NCBI GenBank assembly: GCA_964034945.1
Contig: OZ035960.1
Location: 80,881,331 to 80,945,330, forward strand
From: Chrysopilus asiliformis
Taxonomy: Eukaryota; Arthropoda; Insecta; Diptera; Rhagionidae
Direction of reading: 5' to 3'
Length of the DNA: 64,000 nucleotides
The notes under the pieces are model-generated. The model was not told where the DNA came from, made no database searches, and worked only from the letters and a program-made list of their open reading frames with translations. A program made the position numbers and the translations under genes. Positions 1 through 11,388 of this stretch are shown here, piece by piece (positions within the stretch are counted from its first letter, which is position 1; the number at the start of each line of letters is the position of its first letter).

Positions 1-355
1 GATTTTTCGATAGCTATTAAAAGTTAACTTTTCTACTTTTGATAAATATAACGTTGAAAAATACAATCTATGGACGCTTTTATTTAGTTTCACTTCTCAT
101 GTTAAAATCTAGTAAACTAACGTTGAAATCTCGTAACTTAGAGTGTGCAATCTTAAATGAAAGAGGTTAGAATAAGTACACGGAGAGAAATAATAGGACT
201 GATTCCTACAAAAAATAGTTATCATCATACTAATATATAAAAATGAGTTGACATTTTTTGTGAAACTTTAAACTTGTTTTTTACTTTTTAGTGCATTTTG
301 AAAGTGTATAAGGTTATAAAACTTGTTTTTTAAAGTGTTTTTTTTTTATTTTATA
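1..355. other. AT-rich DNA, nothing recognised
   Basis: No coding potential or clear repeat ends. A short GTACACGGAGAGAAATAAT near 176 resembles the ends of the 24.1-25.2 kb element but has no partner here. Confidence 0.5.
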
Positions 356-775
356 CTTTTTAGTCTTGAATTAGCCTACCAAAAACCTCCAGAAAAGATC
401 TTTCGCGGGAAATTTGAGCAAAAGGAAACTTACGTTATCTTTGCAGGACATTCCGTTATCCTTACAGAATTTTAAATGGCAGAATCGATTCAGCGACCCC
501 AAAAACCCCCTAATGCAATTTTTTCCCGGAAAAAATGGGAAAAGGATATGTGCGTCATCCTTACAGGACCTTCCGTTTTGAATTTTGAAAATCTAACACC
601 GAATTCGTGATCAGCGACCCCGAAAACCCCCTGGTGCCATTTTTTCCCGGAAAAAATGGGAAAAAGGATATTTGCGTTATCCTTACAGGACCTTCCATTA
701 TCCTTACAAGGATGGAGTAGTAAAAATATTGAACTGTCACCGGAACTACGCAAGGTGACAAAATTTCATCTTCCT
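356..775 (+). repeat. Minisatellite-bearing dispersed repeat, three degraded units
   Basis: Units carrying TTATCCTTACAGGACCTTCC and CAGCGACCCCAAAAACCCC recur at about 120-bp spacing, followed by the array-exit sequence AAGGATGGAGTAG and an ACAAAATTTC tail. The same order occurs at 26.0-26.5 kb. Any reading frame here is an artefact of the repeat. Confidence 0.8.
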
Positions 776-875
776 AGGTTGTATAGTTTCGGAGATATAA
801 GGTTCCAAAGATTCCAGAGATAGACACATAGGTAGGTAGGTCGCGACAATCCAACTTAATAGAAAGTGTATAAAA

Positions 876-1335
876 ATCAATGTGATCACACATTTCTGTC
901 TCTGGTTTTCTAAGTGTGTTTCTATTTTTCTCCTTTCACAGTGTTGAGGAGAAATCGAAAAGATAAATGACAATGATATGCAAATAAATAATTGATTTTT
1001 GATAATATTTTAAACCCAAAACTCCAAACGAATGAAGTTGCTCGATGGGTGTTACTTCAAAAAAATACTTCTCCCCTTCAATATTTAGCAAAAAAAAGAT
1101 TTTTTTTTATTTGAAAACATGAGCCTAAAAAATTTAACAAAAACACTGCAAACTAATTTCTAAATGAAGGTATGATCTCCAGAACTGTTTTTTTAAATCA
1201 ATTTCAAGAAATTATAGGGCATTAGTTTTTAATTGATTTTTCAAAACTGGCGATATACGATTATCAAAATGATACCGCCATATTGTTTTGTAGACGCTTT
1301 CAGCGGGTAATTAGATCACTTCTTGGTGAATACGA
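876..1335 (-). repeat. Diverged inverted copy of the 54.89-55.37 kb segment
   Basis: On the minus strand this reads like 54890-55362: ACCAAGAAGTG, AATATGGCGGTAT, ATTAGTTTGCA, GGGGAGAAGTATTTTTT and ATTTCTCCTCAACA recur in the same order. A short frame shared by both copies contains ISPQHCE and RKIE. This copy lacks an ATG and an 18-30 base stretch found in the other. It is a dispersed repeat or a duplicated exon remnant. Confidence 0.6.
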
Positions 1336-2072
1336 TTAGTGTGGCTTAATTTCCATGAACAAAATTTCTTTCAGTGTATAACACGGTACTCATACTATTA
1401 GATTTTGATATAACGCAAGTTTCAATTTTCTCGTTTTTTAGTGACTTTTGGCAATTGGGGAGGCGGGGTTGGTCTTAAAAGAAAGGGATTCGAAAAAGAA
1501 ATAAGGTAGAAACGAACATATGGAGCACCCAACGTGTGATTTTTAAATGAAAAAGCTTCGAAAAATATGCATGTAATAGAAACTCAAGAAAAAACGAAAT
1601 GGCGAACGACAGATGCCATTTTGTAAAAATCGAACAAATGAAAATGTAAGAGCTGCGAAAAACGAATAAGGAAAAAGGAAAATGGCAGACGACAGATTCT
1701 TGTTCGATTTCCTTTTCCGAAAGCTAGAACTGGAGTATTCGTTTATCCGCTTGCCTCTTCTAGTTCTAGCGTATATATCCCCCGCTCCGATTCCCTCTTC
1801 CCCGACCCTTCCCGGGCTCTTAAATTCGCCAAAAAGTTGTTTTTCTAAACGCCTAGTTTCAGAGTAAATAGCAAGAAACGAAATTGCGATTTTTATAAAG
1901 CCGTCATTTTGGTTATTTTCGATTAATGGATTTCCACCAAAAGTTGATAGGATCGTCTCACTCCAGAACCGAACATCCCTGTAAAATTTGATGGCTCTAG
2001 CTGTATTCGTTTTTAATAAATCTTGTACACATACTAGCAGACAGAAAGAAATTTTTACTTTTTTATACACAG
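1336..2072. other. No gene recognised; local purine-rich duplication
   Basis: Two imperfect copies of AATGGC(G/A)(A/G)ACGACAGAT occur near 1599 and 1681, about 80 bp apart. The 183-codon minus-strand frame over this stretch has no recognisable domain and is not called. Confidence 0.4.
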
Positions 2073-2636
2073 TATAATAAAGTATAGTATTCATGAAAAA
2101 TTTCGACCTCTTAATTTGGCCTAAAAAAATTTCCCGAGCACCCCGGAGTCGACAGAAGCAATTTTACAAAAGTGTCTTTCTGTCTATCAGTCTGTTAGTC
2201 TGTCAGTCTGTGTACAAGTTTTCTCAAAAACTAATAGAGCTAGAGTCATGATATTTTACAGGCATGTTTGGCCCTGGAATGGGGCGAAAATAGGACATTT
2301 TCATTATGCATTTAGTCCTTTTTCGGGGAAAATATTTACGATAGTATTTTTAAATGATAGTAGAGCACATCACGTTTAAAATAAGCCGAAAACCACCCTT
2401 CTACGATGATAATAGAAATTTCTGCGAATTTTTGAAAAATAAATCCTTGAAAACTTTAAAGATCAATTACTAAAAAAAAATTTTACCGCATACATTCGTT
2501 GCAGTATGGTTGTTTCAAACAAAAGATAATTTTCTAGCAGAAAAAGTCATTAAAACCTCGAATTTTATCTGTAAATACAAAATACAATAAAATTTCTATG
2601 AAATACCGGGATATAAGAATTGGCGGGATTTTCGTG
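2073..2636 (+). repeat. Dispersed repeat family B (TTCGACCTCTTAATTT type)
   Basis: Begins near ATTCATGAAAAATTTCGACC, has a CTGTCTGTCAGTCTG microsatellite-like core, then AATAGAGCTAGAG and TTTTACAGGCATGTTTGG. The same order is found at 9.96, 28.0 and 52.1 kb. The microsatellite core suggests a non-autonomous element, but ends and class are unresolved. Confidence 0.65.
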
Positions 2637-2638
2637 TA

Positions 2639-3399
2639 GGGGAAACATGGCCAAAATGACATATACGGGTAAAACGACACATTGCAATATCTTGAAATCC
2701 GCGAATTGTTTTCGAAATAAACTTCTTTGTTTCAAAAAAAAACCATTAGCTTTTAATATTTTTTTTATAGGAAAGTCTCAATTATAGTATATGGACAAAA
2801 TGACATACTGATAATATGGACAAAATGACATACTGATAATATGGACAAAGCGACATAGGTATGAACCGGAAAATCTATCCAAAAAGAAGAAAAGGAAGGT
2901 CACCAAAGCTTTTTTTATGGACGACATCGATAATGAAGACTTTGCTGCTGACAACGAGGACGAAAATTACTGTCCCTGCATTTATTGCAACGACCTTTAT
3001 TCAAACCTGGTGAGACTTGGGTACAATGTATGACATGTTTTCGCTGGGCTTCCTGCGCCGATACGCCAAAGGAGGAATACTTGCTGCGCCGATCCGCTAA
3101 AGGAGGAAAAAAAATTTATTTGTGAACTATGTGTGTAATTACTCATGTCATTTCGATATGTCATTTTGTCCATAGTTTATATGTCGTTTTGCCCATAGGT
3201 ATGAACAAAGCGAACTTTCGTAGATCTCCGAATTTTGACTCATATTTTTTTTATTTGCATTTTCTTAAGTTAAATGGTATGGAATATGAATTGGTATTGA
3301 ACCAAAGAATTAATTTGTGAATTATCATATTATTTTTTCTTAAAACAAAAGAGTTGTTATCGAAAAAAAAACAGTATGTCATTTTGGCCATGTTTCCCC
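2639..3399. mobile_element. pogo-type element with TA target duplication
   Basis: Terminal inverted repeats GGGGAAACATGGCCAAAATG and their complement end exactly at TA dinucleotides (2637-2638, 3400-3401). Subterminal copies of ATGGACAAAATGACATAC are repeated. The interior keeps the 3' part of a pogo-like transposase (see 2875-3148). At 761 bp it is an internally deleted, non-autonomous copy. Confidence 0.85.
2875..3148 (+). pseudogene. C-terminal remnant of a pogo-type transposase with zinc finger
   Basis: One frame reads a lysine-rich nuclear-localisation-like SKKKKRKV, an acidic stretch and CPCIYCNDLYS; after a frame change it continues ETWVQCMTCFRWASCAD and, after another, FICELCV. The Cys spacing is like the PHD-type finger at the C-terminus of some pogo/jerky transposases. 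Frameshifts and a small tandem duplication (GCCGAT-CGC-AAAGGAGG at 3056 and 3090) make it nonfunctional. Confidence 0.7.
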
Positions 3400-3401
3400 T
3401 A

Positions 3402-4177
3402 ATACTTTTTAAATAAAAAAGGATGATCATACCAACCTTATGAATGTGACATTTTCAGTTGCGACAAAGCAAGTTGATATTTATAAGGTAGATAGATACT
3501 TATAAAGCATTTACAATACCTACTGCAAAATACATAACAACCTATTTGAGTCTCATTTATTTCAAATTAATTTAAAAATTCAATGAAACATTTTTCCCAT
3601 CTTATAATAAATTCTCGAAAGTTAATTTCCATCAGATTCATTTTTCTTTTATTTTTTTATTTGATCACATTTAAATATTGATTGAACAATGCCTCGCAAT
3701 TTCAAAAGTTCGCCAAAAGGTTTCATTCTCTAAAACTTGCCTGGATTGTCCCTTCTTGAGTATTTCCTGCCGGAAGGAAAAGAGAAATTTTTCATTCGAC
3801 TTACAGCACGACGCCTTTATGTTTTTTTCAACACGAAATACGTTTTTGCTAGACATTTTTCTTTAAAGTGGCAATACAAATCAAATCAATATAGAAGAAA
3901 ATTTCACACAAAAATTTCGAGATTTTCTTGTGAAATTATACAACATCATCTAAGACATTGTGCTGCTTGTTGATATTGGCTGTTCTTCTGCTGTCGATGT
4001 ACAAATTGTACACATCAGGTTTTTGTCGATTATTGTGAAGCTTTGGCATCATTGCTGAAAAGAGATTTTTTGTTTTCTTCGTAGTATGACACAAAATGTT
4101 TTAACGAATTTTCTAAGCGAACTCTTATTAATGTCACTCACCACATCTATTCTGACTAATCGACTTTTAAAAATAGA
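3402..4177. other. AT-rich DNA, nothing recognised
   Basis: Several short frames occur on both strands, but none has a domain or coding-like composition. Confidence 0.5.
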
Positions 4178-4180
4178 TTA

Positions 4181-4667
4181 AGCAGGGTTTATACACAGCA
4201 AGTAACTTGCGGCAAGTAAAGAGAGGCAAGTAGTTTGCTTAGTTTACACGTTTCAAGTAAATCATTTCAAGTAGAATGACAGCCGAAGGAAAACATAACC
4301 TAAAATTTTCTGAGAAAAAATATCACGACTCTTTTTTGTGGAAAAATTTGCGAATTTCGACCTGAAACTGTTTGTTGCCGACGAGTTTTTTATATCCGTG
4401 TCGTTTTTTCCTTAAAATGTTACGACGTTTTCTGGCAAAGCAGCAAATATAAAATGAACCGAAACACACACACATAAAACCACCTCTTGTGTACACGGTT
4501 CCATGTTCTTGTATTGGGTTTTACTTGCCACAAAAATAGAATGGCTTTCTATTATTTTCGAGAGAGCGGCAAGTATTCTCACACATATGCGAGCGTCGCA
4601 CACTAGGTCAAATCGCGTGTATTTACGTCTACTTGCCGCAAGTTACTTGTCTCGTCTAAACCCTGCT
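4181..4667. mobile_element. PIF/Harbinger-type MITE
   Basis: Inverted ends AGCAGGGTTTA... and ...TAAACCCTGCT are flanked by TTA on both sides (4178-4180, 4668-4670), the 3-bp TWA target duplication of PIF/Harbinger. Subterminal AAGTAACTTGCGGCAAGTA is repeated inverted near the right end. No transposase. Confidence 0.8.
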
Positions 4668-4670
4668 TTA

Positions 4671-5984
4671 CTTCGCCCACCACCCACTCACCCTAAACTC
4701 TGCTCTATCTATAAACATATATTTATACTAATATATGCATATATTTTTTTGTTTCTCTTGACTACACATTGGAAAAAATTCATAAAACTTTCTGTATACC
4801 AAGAGTTCACTTATAAGCTCTTGTATATATATGTATATAGATATGCAAACGTATTAACAAACATTTATTTTATTGAGAAGAAAGATGGCTTAACATTAAA
4901 GCAAGAAAGATGTTGTTAGTATCAAACTTATAGTAATTAGCCAACTTCTAACTTCCACACAACATTTGCTCACGAATTACCGGATTCGCTTAAGTAAACT
5001 TCAAACAGGGCAAATCCTTGGCTTTAAGACGTGACAAATATCTCTGCCGCTCATTTGATATCTTCTTCAACTGTAGAAATTCACATGATTTTGGTTTCGT
5101 GCAATGGGTCATTCTTTGCCTCATTAAAACGAGCGGTTTTAAAAGTTATAGCCAAAATATCGCCGATAAATATTTTCATGGAAACAACCATATTTATTAT
5201 TATTATTGAATACATCGTTTTAATTATACCAGTTTTTTTAATCGAGCCAAAAATCACTGAACAATTGAAATTTTAGTGAACCATTAACCGAACACTCTCA
5301 AAAAAAAAAGAAGGCCGAGTCGATTCGAAACCGAATCAGTTTTTAAAACAACTGCTGTAATCAAATCAAAAACCCAGATTTTTTTTTATTGAATCGATTC
5401 GGTCCTTTTTTGAATTTATAGGATCGAAAAACTTTTACTAATTTTTATATAAGACATATTTAGAAATCAGTGCTCCGATTTATGCCACCGATGACGACTT
5501 TTTTCAATGATTTTTCATAAGGTAAAAAAAATTTCAAGAAAATAGAACCGACTTTAAAAAAAGTCTAAAAAAAGAAAATTAGAAACAATCAAAGCTCTAA
5601 GAAGTAAAAAATAATTTTTAAAATTTATAATGTGTATATCAAGTATGTACTGTCAAATTTGAGTATCAGAAAAATTTTAATTGTTATTGTGATGTAATGG
5701 GTATTCTTATAAATCAAGAATCTCGTAATGTTTGAAATCGGAAATGCAAGTAAGCAGATAAATTTAAAATAAATTCATTAATTTATAAAAAATATAAAAC
5801 AGTTCGGTTTGAGTTATGTGTCTTTTGGTCATCCGGTTTGATTAATTAATTATGTGTCCCTCCCCCTTACCCACTTTTTTTCTCCACATGTTTACTTCAT
5901 TAATTATTCACTATCACTATTCAATCTAAAAACACCATTAGCAATATTTTTTTATGTTTAGGCTTGTGAGAGAAGTTAGAATTT
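4671..5984. other. AT-rich DNA with microsatellite-like TA runs; no gene
   Basis: Contains CATATATTTAT-type runs (4715-4850) and inverted GATTCG-rich sequence near 5310-5405 resembling 8.2-8.3 kb. No coding region supported. Confidence 0.4.
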
Positions 5985-6297
5985 TAAGAGTCCTTCCTGC
6001 AAAATTCAAATTATAGGCATACTTTGGCACACGATATCGAGAAAACTATAATAGATAGAAGTATGATTTTTTTTACTATTTGATTAAGAAATAATTAAAC
6101 TAATAACTCCGTGTAGTATTTTTTTTTTGGTTGGGCTCCCATTTTTTATGGGTTGATAAATCCTCACATTTATGAAATTTTAATGCTTTTGGTACACGAG
6201 ATCAAAAAATCGATGTTAAAAAACTACAGAAAAAACCCTTCTCTAACAACTCCGTGTAACAGATTTTCAAAAAAAAAAAAAAGTTTTAAATAAAAAT

Positions 6298-6520
6298 TAG
6301 AGTCTTTCGAGTCGCTGAGTTGAGCGGTCGAGATTGGTTCCGGTTGGAGGAATCGCAATTTTGAGTGCCTTAAGAGTGCAGACTTGTATGTTCCAGGGGG
6401 GCTCGGGTGTCGATCGTGATCCCGACTGTAAAAACCAGAGTTAACCTGTCGCCATTTTCATAGCACTGGGCCAACCTAATACAAACACCAAAAAATAAAA
6501 TAATAAAATAAAAATTATAG
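6298..6520 (+). mobile_element. SINE-like retroposon with A-rich tail
   Basis: Shares GGTCGAGATTGGTTCCGG, GAGGAATCGC and CAGGGGGGCTCGGGTGTCG with the complement of 37.26-37.44 kb. Both copies end in an A-rich tail on the same strand, here ACCAAAAAATAAAATAATAA. Looks like a retroposed short element; internal promoter boxes are not convincing. Confidence 0.55.
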
Positions 6521-6569
6521 TACAGCACTATTTTCTCTAATTTTCAGAGAATAAATACTTTATCTATAT

Positions 6570-6904
6570 CAGTGGTTCTTAACCTTGTTGGAGGTATTGA
6601 CCCCCACCAGTTTCATATGCCCGTTCACCGAACCCTTCTTAATTGGAAAAATAAAATATGATTTTTTCAACTTCAAAACATAGGTATATATTTATACATA
6701 CATAGGTGCACAAAATGAACAAAACCATTAAGAACAAAGAACAAAACCATTAAGAACAAAGAACAAAACCATTAAGAACAAAGAACAAAACCATTATAAC
6801 ATGATTTTCACATAAAAACAAAGTGTGTTTTGACCTCCGCTGAACCCCGGAGACTGACTCACCGAACCCCTGGGGTTCGATCGAACCCAGGTTAAGAACC
6901 ACTG
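6570..6904. mobile_element. hAT-type MITE, 335 bp
   Basis: Ends CAGTGGTTCTTAACCT and its complement are flanked by a perfect 8-bp duplication ATCTATAT (6562-6569, 6905-6912), diagnostic of hAT. Internally a 22-bp unit (AACAAAACCATTAAGAACAA...) is repeated three times plus a partial at about 6718-6800. Confidence 0.92.
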
Positions 6905-6912
6905 ATCTATAT

Positions 6913-7312
6913 ATATAACAATAGATGTTTGTCTGTCTGTTTGAGATCACAAAACTCAAAAACTACTGGACCGATTTTTACGCGGTTTTTTGCAAAATGA
7001 TCTGCGTTGCCAGGAGCTATGTTAGATTTACAAAATTCGAAACGAAAGTCCTGTAAGGATAACGCAAATATACTTTTTCCCCGGAAAAATTGGCATAAGG
7101 GGGTTTCGGCGTCGTTGATCACGAATCCGGTATTAAATTTTCAAAATTCGAAACCGAAGGTCCTGCAAGGATAACGCAAATATCCTTTTTCCCATTTCCC
7201 CGGGAAAATCTGCATTAAGGGGTTTCCGGGGTCACCGTTATTTTGGCATTCTAAAATTTATACAAAAAACTTTAAGCTGGCAACGTAGGGTCTGCTAGTT
7301 TAATATATTTTT
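6913..7312 (-). mobile_element. Minisatellite-bearing element, type A, minus strand
   Basis: On the minus strand it starts ACTAGCAGACCCTACGTTGCC, has two units with TCCTTACAGGACC, then AAAACCGCGTAAAAATCGG and a CAAACAGACAGACAAAC tail ending near the hAT MITE. Matches the element at 59.77-61.14 kb in order. Confidence 0.7.
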
Positions 7313-7603
7313 TGTATCACATGAGGTAAATTTTTCATATTAGTAGATAATAAAACGGAAAAAGTTGATATTTTTATGTATGAGTATTATCGTATGGTCC
7401 GAGAGGTGACGGTAAATTTGACAGATGAAAATGCCTAGAAAAATGGTGTTACCATATGGAGGGAAAATATTTCCAATATCTTCCAGGGTTTTTTATGTGC
7501 ATACATAGAAAAGGCACCAACACCATCACGCATTTTAGTGTGTAGCTATAACTTGGTCGCAGGTGATTTCTTAGTCGACATAAATCGCAGCACAGGACTT
7601 TTC

Positions 7604-9560
7604 TACGTTAGTTTAGTACCCAAAAAACTGTTTCCATCCCCTATATCTCAAGAAATATAACTAATAAGGAAGCGCAAAAACTATTGAATGAGAACCAACG
7701 ACCACTGAACCATGGAAATTTTGGAGAATCAAAAACAGAATAAAATTTTTCGAATTTTAGAAAGTATATAATTACCATCCTGAGCCGTGCTTCCGCATTA
7801 AGGGACTTTTCTCTAAACTCTGGCTGAAACTATAAAAAAAAACAGAACTTTACTTTCAAGAGAAATGCCCACGTTGTTAAATTCATACTTTATTTCCGTT
7901 ATAATTAAGAACACGCGCTTGGTGTAGTTTTGATAAACATTTCTCAAAAAAGTCAAAAGTCTACACAAATTATACTGGACAACACTGAAATGGTATCCGA
8001 AATTTTTTGGGGGATTGCAATTCTGAATACGAGTCCATAAGTAAAAGTAATTTCTTAGCTCAAGTTTTCGAGATTCGGGCCTTTATAATATTACACTGCC
8101 CAACAAAAATATACTTGTTTTGAGTACCCAAAGTTTTTAGGATAATTTCACGTCGCCGATTAACTAATTTTCTCAAAACCACGTTTTCGCCATAAGCCGA
8201 AATTAAAAGAAAAGATGATCCAACCAAACCAGAGCCAAACCCATTTTTAAAACAAATGCTATCACCGAACTCATTTTTTTTTGTGGTTCGGTTCGATTCA
8301 AAATTCTGTTTATTTTCTTTTCACGACCAGATTTAGAGTCTAGAACTTTTTGTACTACCATTCTTCACGCCCAAATCCAGGATTTTTATAGCACGATTTA
8401 TGCGATTTTGATCTACGCTCTGTAATATAAAAATGTTAATTTAAAAAAAGCTTAAAAAATATTTTTAATACAATTAAGTCAGCAGTATAGTGTGAGAAAA
8501 TCTTTTTTTTTTTTTGACATTATTTTTTATGCATGACCCCAACTGGAATTTTCAAAATCGGTTTTCATAGGGTTGTTTGAGATTATATTCAAATGCAGAA
8601 ATCCACCGCTGAAATCGGCTGAGGCTTTCTGGCAGAAGTCAATCTTACAAATTTTTGTCCCATACATACACACCCACTGACATGCTGGGCGGATTCATCG
8701 AACTGAAGAGTTAAGGGGTGTATGTCCCATTCTGCTTTTGATTTTTCGAGTGATTTTATTATCTTCCTTATATGTATGAAAGTTAACATACTTATGTAAG
8801 AAATATAAAAACAGTGCATCACAACTAAAATATTATTAACAATCTTCCCTAATAAAAGGTAATTTCTATTACTAAATATCAAGTTGCATATTATGTTAAT
8901 CTTCTGCATGAAAGCAGACTGATTGATATAAACTTGTTTTTAATAAGGGGCTTAACTAGCGGCATAGTACCAAAGCAAAAAAATGAATAATTGATCTGAC
9001 GTCATAACCGAAAATATTTGAACTCTGACTATCAAATTATGTGTGAGTCAGAATTCACGATCTTAACTTCTAAAAGTGCTTCTCGTCGATTGCCGTTCTC
9101 ACATTTTCTTTTTAAAGATGATTAGTGATCACTCTTATATGTCTGTACACTTTAACGAAATTTTTTTTTTTTTTAATTCGCATTCCTGCAATCCACATAA
9201 AGTCATGTCTATGTATTTGGATATTCAATGCATAAATGCTCTCTTACTTTTGGTCAAAGTTTTATATTATGATACTTAATGCATATACAATTGTAACTTT
9301 TTCATTAAATATGTGAAACGGAATGATTTTAATAGAAATATATGATTCAAATATGGCTGTCTCAAAAATATTGCAGTCTCAAAAATTGTGAAAAAATACA
9401 AAACCGTATATGTCTCAACTAGCAAGATTAGTTGCAGATCCTGGTCTATTCTATTGAAACTATCACCAAAATGTGGTTCAAGACACATTTCAGTCACCCC
9501 TCGTCTGACAATAATATATAATGTTATTAAACAGTAATATTTTACCTTGTATATGTTTGT
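7604..9560. other. No gene; retroposon 3' tail at 7775-7850
   Basis: CATCCTGAGCCGTGCTTC... CTCTGGCTGAAACTATAAAAAA at 7775-7850 matches the 3' UTR and tail of the non-LTR fragment at 9.56-9.80 kb, on the + strand here. The rest is AT-rich with no supported coding region. Confidence 0.5.
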
Positions 9561-9561
9561 A

Positions 9562-9800
9562 CTATGTTTTTTTTATAGTTTTAGCCAGAGCTTAGGGGTA
9601 GACCCTTTAATAAAGAAGCACAGCTCAGGATGGTCGGAAGAACGAAAGGAGATGTCGGTTTATGTTCTCCTTGAACTTCTGCAGGTTATAGTCCGGGGAG
9701 ACTACATTGTATGGTAAATCATTCCAAAGTCTTGTTGTTCGCGGAATGAAGGAATTCCTAAACTTTACTGTTCGAAAACGGGGAGGCTCATGGAAGAAGT
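9562..9800 (-). pseudogene. C-terminus of a jockey/CR1-type reverse transcriptase plus 3' UTR
   Basis: On the minus strand, RNSFIPRTTRLWNDLP and NLQKFKENINRHLLSF precede a stop at 9625-9627. This is the standard C-terminal signature of jockey-like non-LTR retrotransposon ORF2 (FIPRT-RLWN-LP). A 3' UTR and an A-run (complement of T-run 9568-9576) follow. 5' truncated, as usual for such insertions. Confidence 0.8.
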
Positions 9801-9955
9801 CAAGGAAGCCGTTGGCTCCATATTAGACACAGAGTCCCATTAAAACACCTTAAAATTATGGTGACTTTATAGTTCCTTAATACCAGGTTTCGCAACGCTT
9901 AAATTACTTCATTTATTGCTACGCTGTAACCAAACTGACATTTCTTTGAGGTGGC
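9801..9955. other. Nothing recognised
   Basis: Short spacer between the retroposon fragment and a family B fragment. Confidence 0.4.
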
Positions 9956-10116
9956 AAAACTTGTTTTTTGCCTAAAAAAACATTTCCTGAGATTATTGGA
10001 CTCAGAATACAAAAATTTCTTTCTGTCTGTCAGTCTGTATGCAAGATTTCTCAAAAATTAATAGAGCTAGAGCCATGAAATTTTACAGGCATGTTTGGTC
10101 CTGGAATGGGACGATC
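9956..10116 (+). repeat. Dispersed repeat family B, short copy
   Basis: GCCTAAAAAAACATTTCC, CTGTCTGTCAGTCTG and AATAGAGCTAGAGCCATG match 2.1, 28.0 and 52.1 kb. It stops abruptly at GGGACGATC where a retrotransposon coding remnant begins. Confidence 0.65.
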
Positions 10117-10330
10117 CTAACAGATCATTGCAAACTCAATCATCATCTAATCAACATTAGGTTTTCTAGCGATCTGGCATGCAATCTATGCGACGCAGAG
10201 TGAGAAACGGCAGAACAGTATCTTTGCTTGTGTTCTTTCTTCCAGAACCCTAAGCACCTTTGGTAGTCTTTTTCTAAACCTTCTGGACATCGGAAGGATC
10301 TCTCCTTCTTTGAGCTTCGGAAGGATCTCT
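10117..10330 (+). pseudogene. Remnant of non-LTR retrotransposon ORF2, C-terminal zinc-knuckle region
   Basis: Reads LTDHCKLNHHL, then ACNLCDAE, stop, ETAEQYLCLCSFF. The pattern H(C)xLNxHL...CxxC...ETAEHxLCxC is typical of the region after RNase H in R1/jockey/I-type ORF2. Two in-frame stops show it is dead. A short repeated AGGATCCTTCTTTC block follows at 10338-10382. Confidence 0.7.
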
Positions 10331-10382
10331 TCTTCTTTTAGGATCCTTCTTTCAGGATCCTTCTTTCAGGATCCTTCTTTTA

Positions 10383-11388
10383 ATGGAGAATTTTAAACTT
10401 CATTCGTGGGTGCAAAAACATTTGACCTACATAAATTGTTCAATACGACTCACCGTTTGCAAGAAAATTTGCAAGACTAATATTTCGTTTGTTAATTTTT
10501 TTGTGTCCGATCATTGGTTCAATGCTTATATAATATTGTTCATATAATATATCATATAAAGTATAAAAATACATCAAATTAAAATCGTGATTTGAAAGTT
10601 TTAATTCAGAGCCAGTCAGTATAGTAAGTGTTACCTTAACAAAATAAATCCAAATAATATCCTAATTTTTATTAGTGAATCGAAAAAGAATCAATAATTT
10701 AATATAAATCGAAAATAAATCGTCTATGGAAAATGTATTGGAATCTTTCTTTTTTCATTGAAAGAAAGGATATTCAAGTCCACTGAGTCTTTTATTGTAA
10801 GAGAATATCTTATTATTGACCACTCAAATAACATAAAGGGAGAAATTTTATTTTTGAACACACAAAGGCAATAGGAATTTCATCTTTTTATATGAAGGAC
10901 GTATGAGAGAGACATCGGAAATGTTTTTTTAACAATTTGGTGGGGTTGATGAATAAAAGTGTTGACTTGATATTTATTCAACGAAAAACTTTTCATCACT
11001 TAATATTTGTTTATAAATTTAATTGTTTTTTAATTTTATTGTAAAAACAGGGTTTGGAGAATATTCGAAATTCATTCATTCTCAAGCGAATATTCTTTTG
11101 AAGAATTTTAGAATTTTAGAATATATTCAAAAGAATGAATTCCACGACATAGACTTGATTTCATTCTTTTCACGAGAGAATGAAAACCATTTATTCCCAA
11201 CATCAAAACTTCGCAAATGATAAAGAATGAAAAATAATATTATTTTTCATTCTTTTACTTGCCCTGCCGAAACCCATGAATCTGAGGAGTGTAATCGAAA
11301 TAGAACGTAATAAAATTAGACAGAAAATTTCTAAAAACTCTTTTGCATTTGAATCATTTGTGAATCGAATTTTATAAAATAAAAAAGC
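10383..11388. other. AT-rich DNA, nothing recognised
   Basis: Contains recurring GAATATTC and CATTCTTTT motifs at 11055-11260, perhaps an eroded palindrome. No gene. Confidence 0.4.

Larger units (their letters stand above)
5985..7603 (+). repeat. Old dispersed repeat family E, split by later insertions
   Basis: Pieces at 5985-6270 and 7545-7603 match, in order, the complement of 26925-27130, 25620-25655 and 25545-25600. Between them lie a SINE-like retroposon, a hAT MITE and a minisatellite-bearing element, all younger. The family itself is unclassified. Confidence 0.55.

Noticed and set aside
1543..2094. 183-codon minus-strand frame
   Set aside because: Low-complexity Phe/Ser-rich composition, overlaps a local duplication and a dispersed repeat, no domain.
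4503..4919. 138-codon plus-strand frame
   Set aside because: Runs across the end of a Harbinger MITE and TA-rich DNA; no domain or splice context.
8589..8909. 106-codon minus-strand frame
   Set aside because: No recognisable domain; composition follows local AT content.
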